From: Algoriphagus sp. TR-M9
GTDB taxonomy: Bacteria; Bacteroidota; Bacteroidia; Cytophagales; Cyclobacteriaceae
Assembly: GCF_027594545.1 (NCBI RefSeq)
Contig: NZ_CP115160.1
Location: forward strand, 2,427,001 to 2,491,000
Reading direction: 5' to 3'
Length of the DNA: 64,000 bases
Position numbers and translations under genes: made by a program. The notes below the pieces were generated by a model that was not told where the DNA came from, did not search any database, and was given only the letters and a program-made list of their open reading frames with translations. Every line of letters starts with the position of its first letter. The stretch's first letter is position 1. Shown one piece after another: positions 1 to 9,099 of this stretch.

Positions 1-773
1 TGTCTCGCCAGTAATGAATCTGGCTTAGCTACCATAGAATCACGTTTCTGACGGTTCATCTCATTGGCTTTCAGTTTTTCATCCCAGCTAGCCCTATTTT
101 CTATGACATCCTCTGCTTGCTCATTGAAGGATCCTTCCATTTCTGCCAGAATTTCTGCATTGGTCCAGCCTTCTACCGGAGTTCCACCCCAGTTGGATTC
201 TATAACTCCTACCGGTACTTTTTTCTCCAGGTGATTTCGCTTCGCAAAAAACCAGGCCACTGCCGAGAAATCCCTCATATTGACGGAATCTGCCACCTTC
301 CAGGACCCGCCAACTACATCTTCTAAAGGAACAGCACTGTAGGAATTTGGCACTTTGAAAAACCGGATCTCCTCAAACCCACCTTCATCAAATTCTTCCT
401 GGGCTCCGATTACTGCTGATTTCAAGTTCCATTCCATGTTGGATTGGCCGCCAGCCACCCACACATCGCCCACGTACACATCATTGATTGCTATCTGATT
501 GACTTCCAATTTATAAGGACCACCAGCAGGTAGTTTGGGAAGCTTTAATAGCCAGGTACTATCCTCCTCCACAGTACCACTATTGATAGTGCCTGCCAAG
601 GACACCCTTACATTTTCTCCGGGAATTCCTTTGCCCCAGATCCGTATAGCCTCATCTCGCTGCACCACCATTCCATCAGAAAATAAGCGAGGCAAAGTGA
701 CTGCAGAATCAAATTTTGATTGATTGCAGGAAAACAATAAGAAAAGGGCAAAAATAATCCAGGGCTGTCTCAT
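1..773 (-). CDS. Sialate O-acetylesterase-like SGNH esterase, lipoprotein (3' end cut by window edge)
   Basis: The frame stays open from an ATG at 773 to the window edge, giving 257 codons of the N-terminal part. A short hydrophobic leader ends in a lipobox with Cys16, so it is probably a lipidated, periplasmic or surface enzyme. The block I SGNH motif GGQSNMEW carries the likely nucleophile Ser111 and is typical of the SIAE family, as is the preceding beta-rich domain (residues 25-100). SIAE-family enzymes in polysaccharide loci often remove acetyl groups from hemicelluloses rather than from sialic acid. It lies 93 bp downstream of the GH9 gene on the same strand, so it is probably the distal gene of that unit. 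A TAATTTTG box on the minus strand at 804-811 could give it its own promoter, but no matching -33 element was seen. Confidence 0.85.
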   Translation of the reverse strand, partial: MRQPWIIFALFLLFSCNQSKFDSAVTLPRLFSDGMVVQRDEAIRIWGKGIPGENVRVSLAGTINSGTVEEDSTWLLKLPKLPAGGPYKLEVNQIAINDVYVGDVWVAGGQSNMEWNLKSAVIGAQEEFDEGGFEEIRFFKVPNSYSAVPLEDVVGGSWKVADSVNMRDFSAVAWFFAKRNHLEKKVPVGVIESNWGGTPVEGWTNAEILAEMEGSFNEQAEDVIENRASWDEKLKANEMNRQKRDSMVAKPDSLLAR

Positions 774-866
774 GGGTGAAGTGGTTTCTGAGTGGAATTT
801 GCTCAAAATTATTGAAACATAGAAGCTAATTTATTCTCAAGCTAGCATTTCAACTTTGACTTTGGC

Positions 867-2618
867 TTATTTTCCTTCCAAGGCCTCTACTGCATTCACT
901 AAATAGGCAAATGGGGCACTCCAGTTGATCGCGATTTCATTACTGGCATAGCTACAGGTGACATCACTGTAGGACTCGTCCGCAATTTTACTCGGGTATT
1001 CGCAGCCATCCTGTTGACCTGGATTGGCTCCTCCCACCATAAATCCTGGCAAAGGCGGAAGATCCGGTCTGGATGCCGCCAGTCTATGATGGGGATGCTG
1101 CGGGCTTTGGCTACCAAAACCTGTGACATAGCAATAATTTACCGCATTTCTCCCTAGGATATAATCCAGATTATCTAATGCTGCGGCGAGAAATGCCTTT
1201 TCTCCGCTGTACTGATAGGCATAAAGCAGTAATATGCCTTGATTCGAAGCCACAGCATTGCTCCCCCATACAAAATCCTTAATATTTCCTCCCATCGGAG
1301 TATGATAGGCAGACTGTTCTGCATGGTCCAGGTGCGTTCTGGCCTCAGCCAGCAGATTGGCCTTTAGTGTGGAAACCCACTCTGGGGAGATCAACTCCAA
1401 ATCCTCCTGATGCCGAAGAATGGAATAATACCCCATCCAAGAAACCTGGGACCAAGAGGGTAAAACAAAATGCTGATTGGCATTTTCAAGCTGTTCCCAA
1501 TAGGCCAAATTATGAGTGCTGATGAAGAGTTCGGCAGCTGCCCAAACCCACTCATCCTGCAGATTTCGGTCCCCATAGGCGCCTGTAGTAATATCCGGAT
1601 CGTAGGATTGATTCATCAAATTCTGCTGGTACAGTACCTCAGGATTCTTTTTTGCCCAAGTCCAGGCCTTCTCCGCAGCCTTCAGGTACCTGACAGATTC
1701 CTCAGGATGATAAACTTTATAAACCCGGGCAGCCTGGGCCATCACTGCAGCAAAATCCAGAGTAGCCGCAGTTCCTTTTGCGACCAAATACCGCGGATTG
1801 GTCGCTTCATGGGGAGCTACCATTCCTTCAAAATTTGCCGTGGTCAACTTGTGATAAACTCCCCCATCGTCAGGATCTTGCATGCTGAGCATCCAGTCAA
1901 GATTCCAGCGAATCTCATCCAGCAAATCAGGATTCGGATTGGATGACTCCGGAATATTCAGATTTAAGGATTGGAAATAGGCTGGAAAGTCCTCATATAA
2001 GGAAAGTAAAGTTCCTACGGTAATTCCTGAGTTGACTACGTATTTATTATAATCGCCTGCGTCATACCAGCCATAAGGAGAGGCTAGTACGGTACCCTCA
2101 GGTCTGTTTTCTGAAACAGCAGAGGCATGAATTCTTACTTCATCATCAGGGTGCCCCATTTGCCTGGCCCACGCACCTGCTTCCTTTTCCTGAAGGGAAG
2201 TACTTGCTCTTTGAAAATAAAAGGCCTTTAAGCTCGCCCTACCCAATTCTGCATATACTTCTTCCTGGATCTGAAATGGAAAGGACTTGCCCAGTCCATT
2301 GATGATTAATTCAAATTCACCTACCTGTCTAAAGTCCGAAAAATCTGCAATTCTACTGGGTATTCCCGATAAAGTCGGAGAGGTTTTGCTACTAATAGGT
2401 CCTTCATATACTATCTCTTTGGTATGGTGATCCAACAGATAAAAGCCTTTTGCCTGTTCATTATCTAGCAAAACAGCAAGTTTTTGCTCATCTGGATAAA
2501 AGCCTACCTGATTCAGCCGGATAGTCTCAGTTACCTTTAGGTTATCATCTACCATTTGACCCTTACAGCCTATAAGTATCACTAGCACAAAACCTAATAA
2601 TGTCAAATTCATTTTCAT
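867..2618 (-). CDS. GH9 family endoglucanase with N-terminal Ig-like domain, lipoprotein
   Basis: 583 residues. Expected activity is endo-hydrolysis of beta-1,4-glucan chains (cellulose, mixed-linkage glucan or xyloglucan backbone). The leader ends in lipobox LIGC (Cys18). Residues 30-118 resemble the CelD N-terminal Ig-like domain, with the typical IRLNQVGFYPDEQK opening. The catalytic GH9 (alpha/alpha)6 domain follows: the DAGDY motif at 186-190 supplies the nucleophile-activating Asp residues, an HHR motif lies in the C-terminal third, and the general acid is Glu561 in SNEIAINW. Length is normal for this two-domain class. It lies 34 bp downstream of the FG-GAP gene and is likely co-transcribed with it. 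The GH9 assignment is firm; the exact glucan is not decidable from sequence. Confidence 0.93.
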   Translation of the reverse strand: MKMNLTLLGFVLVILIGCKGQMVDDNLKVTETIRLNQVGFYPDEQKLAVLLDNEQAKGFYLLDHHTKEIVYEGPISSKTSPTLSGIPSRIADFSDFRQVGEFELIINGLGKSFPFQIQEEVYAELGRASLKAFYFQRASTSLQEKEAGAWARQMGHPDDEVRIHASAVSENRPEGTVLASPYGWYDAGDYNKYVVNSGITVGTLLSLYEDFPAYFQSLNLNIPESSNPNPDLLDEIRWNLDWMLSMQDPDDGGVYHKLTTANFEGMVAPHEATNPRYLVAKGTAATLDFAAVMAQAARVYKVYHPEESVRYLKAAEKAWTWAKKNPEVLYQQNLMNQSYDPDITTGAYGDRNLQDEWVWAAAELFISTHNLAYWEQLENANQHFVLPSWSQVSWMGYYSILRHQEDLELISPEWVSTLKANLLAEARTHLDHAEQSAYHTPMGGNIKDFVWGSNAVASNQGILLLYAYQYSGEKAFLAAALDNLDYILGRNAVNYCYVTGFGSQSPQHPHHRLAASRPDLPPLPGFMVGGANPGQQDGCEYPSKIADESYSDVTCSYASNEIAINWSAPFAYLVNAVEALEGK

Positions 2619-2652
2619 CTTAACTATTTGAAATATAGTATCTTAAATGTAT

Positions 2653-5600
2653 TTATCTAATGTAAAACCCAAGCTTCAAAATTTCCGAATTGGATTGTGC
2701 TACCCATACCACATTCTCATGCGACCAGGCATCTGTAATAGTAGTTCTAAGTTCCAGTCCCATACTCCGCACATCAGAAATCTCCCAGGTGCCTGACTCA
2801 TTTTTATGCACCACCCATCCGGGGTTGGCATCTATCCTACCTAGCTTCAACCGCGCATTTTCCTGATTCCCCAAAAGCATCAGTTCAAACCCCGTTTCAG
2901 CTTTCAAAGTGGCAATAGCCTGAATAGGTGAGGACTGCACCAAGACAGGAAGCTGAACCTCATCAAATTTGCCGTTTTTCAAAGTGTACATTTGCGTTTG
3001 GAGGCTTTGCGCTTGCAGAACTGCTGCCCGCTTCCGCTCATCTTCAGTCAGTATGTCTGAAATCCTTGCTGTGGAATAGCCTTCATGGGTAGGAAAAAGC
3101 CCTTTCTTTTTGTACAGCTGCGCAGCCAGTTCATCTCTGGAAAAGAAAGGATACTCCTCTCCCATCACTGGGAAAGTCATCAGGGGATCCACTGATCCAT
3201 TTCCATCAAAGTCTTCGAAATAAACCTGTAACGGCACATTCTTATGGGTTTGAAGCCTAGAATTCAAGCCCCAATTACCAGCGATCAGCTCAGGATTACC
3301 ATCCTCATCCAGATCCTTCACCATCAATGCTGACCATAGGCCGGATTTTGCACCTGGGAGAAATTCTTCGGATCGATCTACCACTTCACTGTTCCGGAAA
3401 TTCAAAATCCGGATCCGGTCAAACTCTGAGGCTATAATCAATTCTTCTGTGCCATCCTGATCCAGGTCAAAGCTTTGAACTTCTTTGACTCTTTGTATAG
3501 CTTCCAGAGAATGAAGTGTAAATGAACCTTTCCCGTCAGAAATCCAAAGTTGGCTGGCGGCTGACTCTGGCCATCTTCCCGGCACATAGCCAGAACCTAC
3601 GAAAACATCTTTTACCCCATCCCCATTGGCATCCCAGGCACTTACAAACTCCGTGGGATGAATGCCAAAATCGAATGATGATTCCGCGAACTCTCCCGTT
3701 CCATCGTTGATCAGGAGCAGGTTTCTTTGGTGAGTATCTGAAGAATCCAAATCAAAATACCCACCTCTTCCCACCATAAGATCCAAATCTGAATCCCCAT
3801 CCACATCCAAAGCAGTGATGGACGTTATATTCGGGAAATCAAATTCATAGATCTCGTACCGGGAGTTATTAAAATCAATTCCTCCTTTTGATACTGAATA
3901 GATCTTTTTCCCATCAGAGATGATCAATTCAGTTTCTCCATCCCCATTCAGATCTGCTTCCAGCAAAGAACTCTTGTGCTGGGAAAGCCCATAGAGCAAT
4001 TGGGATTGACGTTTAAAGTCATTGGGAATGGCGGGCTCACCTGCAATAGGAAAGCTTCCAATTTGCGTAAATCTCATTACTTTGAGGTTTTCTTCTGGAA
4101 TCCTATTCCCCGCACCAGCCTCTTCAATAGTATGAATTTGATTGATCGCTGGATTGATAAGCTTACTTTCTTTTCTATTTTTCCACTGCACGAGTACAGA
4201 ATCAACGCCTCCATCTCCAAGCCCAAAGTGCAAAAAAGCGGTAACATTGCCCTGATAGCCCTTATAAACCTGCTGTTCCTGATAGTTCAATTGACCCTTT
4301 TGATACACATAAACTTTGGCTCCTATGCCATCCAGATTGCCTTCGATTCCTTCTAAGCGGATTTGTATAAAGGTGCTTTCCTTACGCTCTGCGGTAAGAT
4401 TTTTGTAAATCTGTGCAGGCTCGTTCAGGTTGTTCAAAATCAAATCCAAATCCCCATCCAGATCCAAATCTGCATATACTGCCCCATTGGAATTACCTGG
4501 GCTATCTAATCCCCAGCTGGCCGATTGGTTTTCAAACTGAAGACCATTGCTGTTTTTGAAGGCGTAATTACCCACTTTGGTCGCAGGCATTTGCTCGATC
4601 AGCTTTTGAATTCCTTCAGCGGTAACTTTGGAATTTTGCAGGTATTCATTTCTATAATTGATGAAATCCAGATTGGTGAAATCCTTCAAAAATCCATTAC
4701 TCACAAATAAATCCGTAAAGCCATCATTGTCAAAGTCCGCAAATAAGGGCGCCCAGCTCCAATCTGTGGCACTTACCCCGGCCAGTTGCCCGATTTCTGA
4801 AAAGGTCCCATCTCCCATATTCAACTGCAGCATGTTCCGCATGAGCTGGTGATGGAGTCCAGCTTTCACAAAGAGATTGTAATGCTCATAATTCTCAGGC
4901 GTGAACAGAAGCTTCTGCCTCGCATTATCCTCCGGAAGCATGTCCAAGGAAAGCAGATCCATTTTTCCGTCCCGGTTAATATCCGCTGCATCCACTCCCA
5001 TGGTGTACAGACTGGTATGACCCATCGCTTCATGGATTTTGTCTACAAAAGTGCCGTCACGCTGATTGATGTATAAATAGTCCGGGGCGGAATAATCATT
5101 TCCCAGGTAAATATCCGGGTAACCATCTCCATTGAAATCTGCGATAGATGCGCCTAGCCCATAGCTAAGGCCTGTTTCTGAAAGTCCAGATTCTTTAGTG
5201 GCATTTCTAAAAATGCCATTTTCATTTTTAAAAATCTTCGAACTGCTCATGGAATCAGCAGTAGCAAGCATGCTTTCAAAAGCATTGATATTCAGATTGT
5301 TAAACAAACTAGGATTATGATTGAGTAAGAGCATATCCAAATCACCATCCAAGTCCAAATCTGAAAAATAAACCGCAGTACTGAATCCTGGATCGTCTAA
5401 GCCATATTCAGATGCCATTTCTTTAAAAAAAGGAATTCCCTGCTTGTCCAATCCTTGATTGACAAAAAGCTGGTTTCTTCGCTGCGCCTCAGGCAAATCT
5501 CCTGAATAGCAGACATAAATATCTTTGAGTCCATCGGCATTGATATCTACGATCGCCGTCCCGGTAGACCAGGAATTTTCCCTTCCGGCGGTACCGGTGG

Positions 5601-5955
5601 CAAGGGAAATGTCTCTAAATTTCAGGTTGCCCTGATTCAAAAAAAGTTTATTAGGACCTTGATTTGCCGTGAAATACAGATCCTCAAGTCCATCGTTATT
5701 GATATCTCCCACAGCCACTCCGCCTCCATTGTAGAAATATTGGTAGGTCAGAATATTCGCTACATCAGTTTCCTGAATACGATTGGTGAAATCCACTCTG
5801 GTGGAGTCTGTGTTTTGCAGTTCAAAAAGAGTAGGAATACTTTTTTCCTGCCTATCTACACATCCGAAAAATAGCATTATAGCTCCAAAAAGGGGGATTT
5901 GGAGGAATCTTAAATGTTCGCTTTGGGATACTATAGATGGGAAGTTCAAGCTCAA
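2653..5955 (-). CDS. FG-GAP/VCBS repeat protein with ASPIC/UnbV domain (CRTAC1-like), probable lipoprotein
   Basis: 1100 residues. Many FG-GAP/VCBS-type repeats (calcium-loop pattern DxNxDGxxD, for example DINNDGLEDLY and DINADGLKDIY) form beta-propeller blades in the N- and C-terminal parts. An ASPIC/UnbV domain sits near residues 530-590. Such proteins are extracellular calcium-binding scaffolds often found in Bacteroidota glycan loci; their biochemical role is not established. The only start giving a leader is TTG at 5955, which yields a hydrophobic stretch ending in FFGC (Cys32). The first ATG (5877) would leave too short a leader. A terminator lies just upstream (6059-6086), so this gene and GH9 probably form a transcription unit separate from susCD. 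Family call is strong; start and function are uncertain. Confidence 0.88.
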   Translation of the reverse strand: MSLNFPSIVSQSEHLRFLQIPLFGAIMLFFGCVDRQEKSIPTLFELQNTDSTRVDFTNRIQETDVANILTYQYFYNGGGVAVGDINNDGLEDLYFTANQGPNKLFLNQGNLKFRDISLATGTAGRENSWSTGTAIVDINADGLKDIYVCYSGDLPEAQRRNQLFVNQGLDKQGIPFFKEMASEYGLDDPGFSTAVYFSDLDLDGDLDMLLLNHNPSLFNNLNINAFESMLATADSMSSSKIFKNENGIFRNATKESGLSETGLSYGLGASIADFNGDGYPDIYLGNDYSAPDYLYINQRDGTFVDKIHEAMGHTSLYTMGVDAADINRDGKMDLLSLDMLPEDNARQKLLFTPENYEHYNLFVKAGLHHQLMRNMLQLNMGDGTFSEIGQLAGVSATDWSWAPLFADFDNDGFTDLFVSNGFLKDFTNLDFINYRNEYLQNSKVTAEGIQKLIEQMPATKVGNYAFKNSNGLQFENQSASWGLDSPGNSNGAVYADLDLDGDLDLILNNLNEPAQIYKNLTAERKESTFIQIRLEGIEGNLDGIGAKVYVYQKGQLNYQEQQVYKGYQGNVTAFLHFGLGDGGVDSVLVQWKNRKESKLINPAINQIHTIEEAGAGNRIPEENLKVMRFTQIGSFPIAGEPAIPNDFKRQSQLLYGLSQHKSSLLEADLNGDGETELIISDGKKIYSVSKGGIDFNNSRYEIYEFDFPNITSITALDVDGDSDLDLMVGRGGYFDLDSSDTHQRNLLLINDGTGEFAESSFDFGIHPTEFVSAWDANGDGVKDVFVGSGYVPGRWPESAASQLWISDGKGSFTLHSLEAIQRVKEVQSFDLDQDGTEELIIASEFDRIRILNFRNSEVVDRSEEFLPGAKSGLWSALMVKDLDEDGNPELIAGNWGLNSRLQTHKNVPLQVYFEDFDGNGSVDPLMTFPVMGEEYPFFSRDELAAQLYKKKGLFPTHEGYSTARISDILTEDERKRAAVLQAQSLQTQMYTLKNGKFDEVQLPVLVQSSPIQAIATLKAETGFELMLLGNQENARLKLGRIDANPGWVVHKNESGTWEISDVRSMGLELRTTITDAWSHENVVWVAQSNSEILKLGFYIR

Positions 5956-6058
5956 AAGAGTAAGTATCTTAAAGAAAGATTATTAGGCAGATTTAGCTGC
6001 TGGGCTCTTTGTAGCAGATTCTGCGTAGTCAGTGAATACCATATGGGTTTAGAAAAAA

Positions 6059-6086
6059 CTCCGAGACAAAACACTTTGCCTCGGAG
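6059..6086 (-). terminator. Rho-independent terminator after the susCD-TIG operon
   Basis: Arms CTCCGAG and CTCGGAG (7 bp) enclose a second short CAAA/TTTG pairing. Read on the minus strand the hairpin is followed by AGTTTTTT. It lies 33 bp beyond the stop of the TIG-domain gene and separates it from the FG-GAP gene. Confidence 0.8.
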
Positions 6087-6118
6087 AATGAAATAATAAA
6101 CCTCTTATGCTATACTAT

Positions 6119-7387
6119 TTAATTTACTGCTCTGATTACCCGTATGTTATCTACACCAAGTACTGCCTGAATGTCATTGGCTGTGGTATTGATAACTACT
6201 AGTCTAAGTTGTTTTGCAAAGCCATCTCCTTGTAGGAAATCGCCATAGGTATTGAGTCGGGTAGATCCATTGGTAAGCCTGGTCATGTTAGCTGACAAAG
6301 TGTACCAGCTTCCATCGGTAGTCTTAACAAAATCAGCCATTGGAATGTTATAACTCAGTTCATTTCCATTGGCATCAGGGAACCAAATCTGCATTTCCAA
6401 GCCCTCAATAGACTCAGTTGTATTGATAGCAACCTCAAATCTAATGTCAAAGCTAGCAGCTGGGGCAGATGGTTCATACCCTTCTCCTTCTGGGAAGATC
6501 TGCAATCCACTCCAGTTTGTCAAATTGATCACCTTATCATTGTTCCAGCCATAGTTTGCCGGGAAAGGCTGATTCATGCCACCGAAGTTTCCATCTATAC
6601 CTTCTATACCCGGCTGAGATGGTCGGATCATATCACCTGACATGCCCCATCCCCATTCCCAAGGCCAAACCAGTGCGCCGTTGGTATCAAAATCAGCCAC
6701 CATGCCTTTGTCAGCATAGATTTGCGTATTTCTATTGGTAGCTGATCCACCTGATCTGGTGACCACACTTATAGCTTGGCTTTCAGAGAAATCCAGTCCT
6801 TCAGGTACAGTCACCGTTAAACTGGATCCTGCAGAGTTGGTCTGGAATCCGGAAGTCACGTAAACGTCTTCACCTGGAAAATAAACGGTATCTACGAAGT
6901 AGAAATATCTACCAAAGAGTGTCAGTTCATCACCCGGTTTTACGTACTGGTTTTTCACCTGAGTAATCTGCGGTGCCGGCGGCAAAGTCTGGAAATCCAT
7001 GATGGCTTCCCCGGCTTTGTTCACCAATCTAAGCGTATTCGGCACATCCGGGTTGGTAGCTACTGTAGGCACAGAATCACCCACCGTTACGATCACTGTA
7101 TTATTGGTCACATAAGCAGTATTCACTCCCAGGGGATAATCATTCAGGTACACCTGTTGTGTTCCCAAAAGATTGTTACCCATAATCGCCAGGGTACTTC
7201 CTAGAGTAGCCGAAGTAAATGCACTATCAGCTGAAGTAGGATCTGTATTTCTCACCCGCTCAATGGTAGGCGGGCCTACGTTGATTTCATCCTCTTCCTT
7301 GCACGAGCCTAGCACAAGCACTAGGAGTAAAGCATTGGCTACTAGCAGGGAGTGAGAAGAGTTTCTAATATTAGTTATGATTTTCAT
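6119..7387 (-). CDS. TIG/IPT-domain surface glycan-binding lipoprotein (SGBP-like)
   Basis: 422 residues from the ATG at 7387. A longer reading from TTG at 7420 would overlap the SusD stop and spoil the leader, so it was rejected. The leader ends at a lipobox (LVLGSC). Two IPT/TIG immunoglobulin-like domains follow (roughly residues 45-125 and 130-215, with PPTIERV and PQITQVKNQ openings), then a beta-rich C-terminal domain of the type seen in SusE/SusF-position binding proteins. The expected role is binding the polysaccharide at the cell surface and passing it to SusCD. It is 29 bp downstream of susD and is the last gene before a terminator, the normal place for this partner. The glycan bound is unknown. 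Confidence 0.88.
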   Translation of the reverse strand: MKIITNIRNSSHSLLVANALLLVLVLGSCKEEDEINVGPPTIERVRNTDPTSADSAFTSATLGSTLAIMGNNLLGTQQVYLNDYPLGVNTAYVTNNTVIVTVGDSVPTVATNPDVPNTLRLVNKAGEAIMDFQTLPPAPQITQVKNQYVKPGDELTLFGRYFYFVDTVYFPGEDVYVTSGFQTNSAGSSLTVTVPEGLDFSESQAISVVTRSGGSATNRNTQIYADKGMVADFDTNGALVWPWEWGWGMSGDMIRPSQPGIEGIDGNFGGMNQPFPANYGWNNDKVINLTNWSGLQIFPEGEGYEPSAPAASFDIRFEVAINTTESIEGLEMQIWFPDANGNELSYNIPMADFVKTTDGSWYTLSANMTRLTNGSTRLNTYGDFLQGDGFAKQLRLVVINTTANDIQAVLGVDNIRVIRAVN

Positions 7388-7416
7388 GTTGTTTTCGTTT
7401 GAATAAACCTCAGCTA

Positions 7417-9081
7417 TCAATTTTCAGAAGAAAAATCATAGGGTACAGGTGGTTTTCTCAGATTTGGAGCTCTGGAAAGTTCCGCCGATGGTATTGGAAT
7501 CAAGAAGTTTGATTCGTTTACATCAAAGAACCGTGGAGAAGTGTCATCTTCAGGGATTTCTATTTCCCACAAAGTAGGATCAGGAATCTGGTCTGCATAG
7601 ATTCTGAAAGTACCTCTATCCTGATTGGAGAGAATATCATAAGCTCTCTGCGGATCATAGTAGTGCAGTTTGGTAAATTCATACCAAGCCTGACCTTCCA
7701 TGGCAAACTCCTTAATTCTCTCTTCGAATATATCCTCCCATGTCACCGAGCTGAGCGGACTTACACCGGCTCTTTCGCGCACCATATTTACATACTTCAA
7801 AGCTTCGGCAGGATTAGTATTCAACACTGCCTCGGCATAAGTCAAATAAACATCTGCCAAGCGCAGGATGTAAGTGTTGATTTCTGTTCCCTGCTGCACG
7901 ACCTTTCCGTCATTGTCTTCAGGTCTACCTACCACATACTTTTTCACCCAGGCTCTTCCATTAAAGTCTCTGGTACCATCTGTATTCTGAGCCGGTACCC
8001 GAAGCTCCTGAGCTGAACCGCCGGCAGGTACTTGCGTGATGTACGGATAATGGTCACCTGGGAACATGAATGTTCCTTTTCTACGCTCATCAAAAACCAG
8101 ATCGTCATAGAGATCCAGCATCCACTTGGAAGCTCCGATATCTCCACCCCATCCGTCACCGAACCCGGTGATCTCAGATCCATAAGCCAAGAATGCCTGC
8201 ACGGAGTTTTGAGCTCCCCACTGACCAGCCTGACCGGCATTGTACACCCACTGCAAAGCAGCGAGAGTCTCCTGGTTATTGTTATTCTGAGTCTTGAACA
8301 GATCTTCATAGTTCTCCATCAAGGATGCGCCGGAGTTATCGATTACTCTTTTGGCATAATAGGCTGCAGAATCCAAATAAGTCTGGTTTCTGGTACCACC
8401 TACACCTGCACGTACCAAGTACATTTTAGCAAGCATACCTTCCGCAGACCATTTAGTCAGTCTGCCGTTCAATGCCGGAGATTCAGTCAAGTTCTCAGCT
8501 GCGAAACGGAAATCCTTGATGATAAATTGCCAAACTGACTCCTCGGTATTTCTGGCAATCGTAGTATCCTGAAGCAAAGCTGTGTTATTGGTAATAATGG
8601 GAACCGGACCCCAGTTTTGAACCAAATAGGAATAAGCCAAACCTCTCATGAAACGTCCTTCAGAGATACCGTAGTTCTTGATCCTTTCGGTCACCTCTTC
8701 TCCTGCAAAAGCATTGATATTATTGATCAATGAATTGGATTGAGCCACTACATTGTAGAAAGCTCTCCAAGAAGCACCGTTTTCACCTGTTTCACCTGTG
8801 GTATTGAATCGTACGTTTTCTAGCTGGTAAGAGCCAGAGGTCAATACTCCGCCCCGGGCATCACCAATACCGTGACTTGCTTTGTCATTGTAAGCAAACC
8901 AGACTATGTTATATAGCGGCGCAGATGCTGCCAAAATCTGATCGTCATTCTGATAGAAATTGGCATCTACTATCGCGTCTAATGGCGGTCTATCCAAGAA
9001 ATCCTCCGAACAGCCCGCCATTCCTCCAAGAAGCAAAGTCGCCCCAAGGATTAGTTTATGGAATTTTGTGTTTGTTTTCAT
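7417..9081 (-). CDS. susD: SusD/RagB family nutrient-binding outer-membrane lipoprotein
   Basis: 554 residues. The leader ends in GGMAGC, giving a lipidated N-terminus, followed by the typical SusD opening SEDFLDRPPLD. The TPR-like helical framework and the C-terminal RagB/SusD part (YAEAVLNTNPAEALKYVN and VRERAGVSPL) are evident, and the length is ordinary for the family. SusD-like proteins cap the SusC barrel and deliver oligosaccharides to it. It starts 18 bp after the SusC stop on the same strand, the canonical SusCD operon arrangement. The family is clear. The ligand is inferred only from the neighbouring GH5/GH9 genes. Confidence 0.96.
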   Translation of the reverse strand: MKTNTKFHKLILGATLLLGGMAGCSEDFLDRPPLDAIVDANFYQNDDQILAASAPLYNIVWFAYNDKASHGIGDARGGVLTSGSYQLENVRFNTTGETGENGASWRAFYNVVAQSNSLINNINAFAGEEVTERIKNYGISEGRFMRGLAYSYLVQNWGPVPIITNNTALLQDTTIARNTEESVWQFIIKDFRFAAENLTESPALNGRLTKWSAEGMLAKMYLVRAGVGGTRNQTYLDSAAYYAKRVIDNSGASLMENYEDLFKTQNNNNQETLAALQWVYNAGQAGQWGAQNSVQAFLAYGSEITGFGDGWGGDIGASKWMLDLYDDLVFDERRKGTFMFPGDHYPYITQVPAGGSAQELRVPAQNTDGTRDFNGRAWVKKYVVGRPEDNDGKVVQQGTEINTYILRLADVYLTYAEAVLNTNPAEALKYVNMVRERAGVSPLSSVTWEDIFEERIKEFAMEGQAWYEFTKLHYYDPQRAYDILSNQDRGTFRIYADQIPDPTLWEIEIPEDDTSPRFFDVNESNFLIPIPSAELSRAPNLRKPPVPYDFSSEN

Positions 9082-9099
9082 GTATTTATGATTTTTGGA

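Noticed and set aside
1470..1946. 158-codon open frame on the plus strand
   Set aside because: Antisense to the GH9 gene, which has clear catalytic motifs.
8032..8538. 168-codon open frame on the plus strand
   Set aside because: Antisense shadow of the susD gene.
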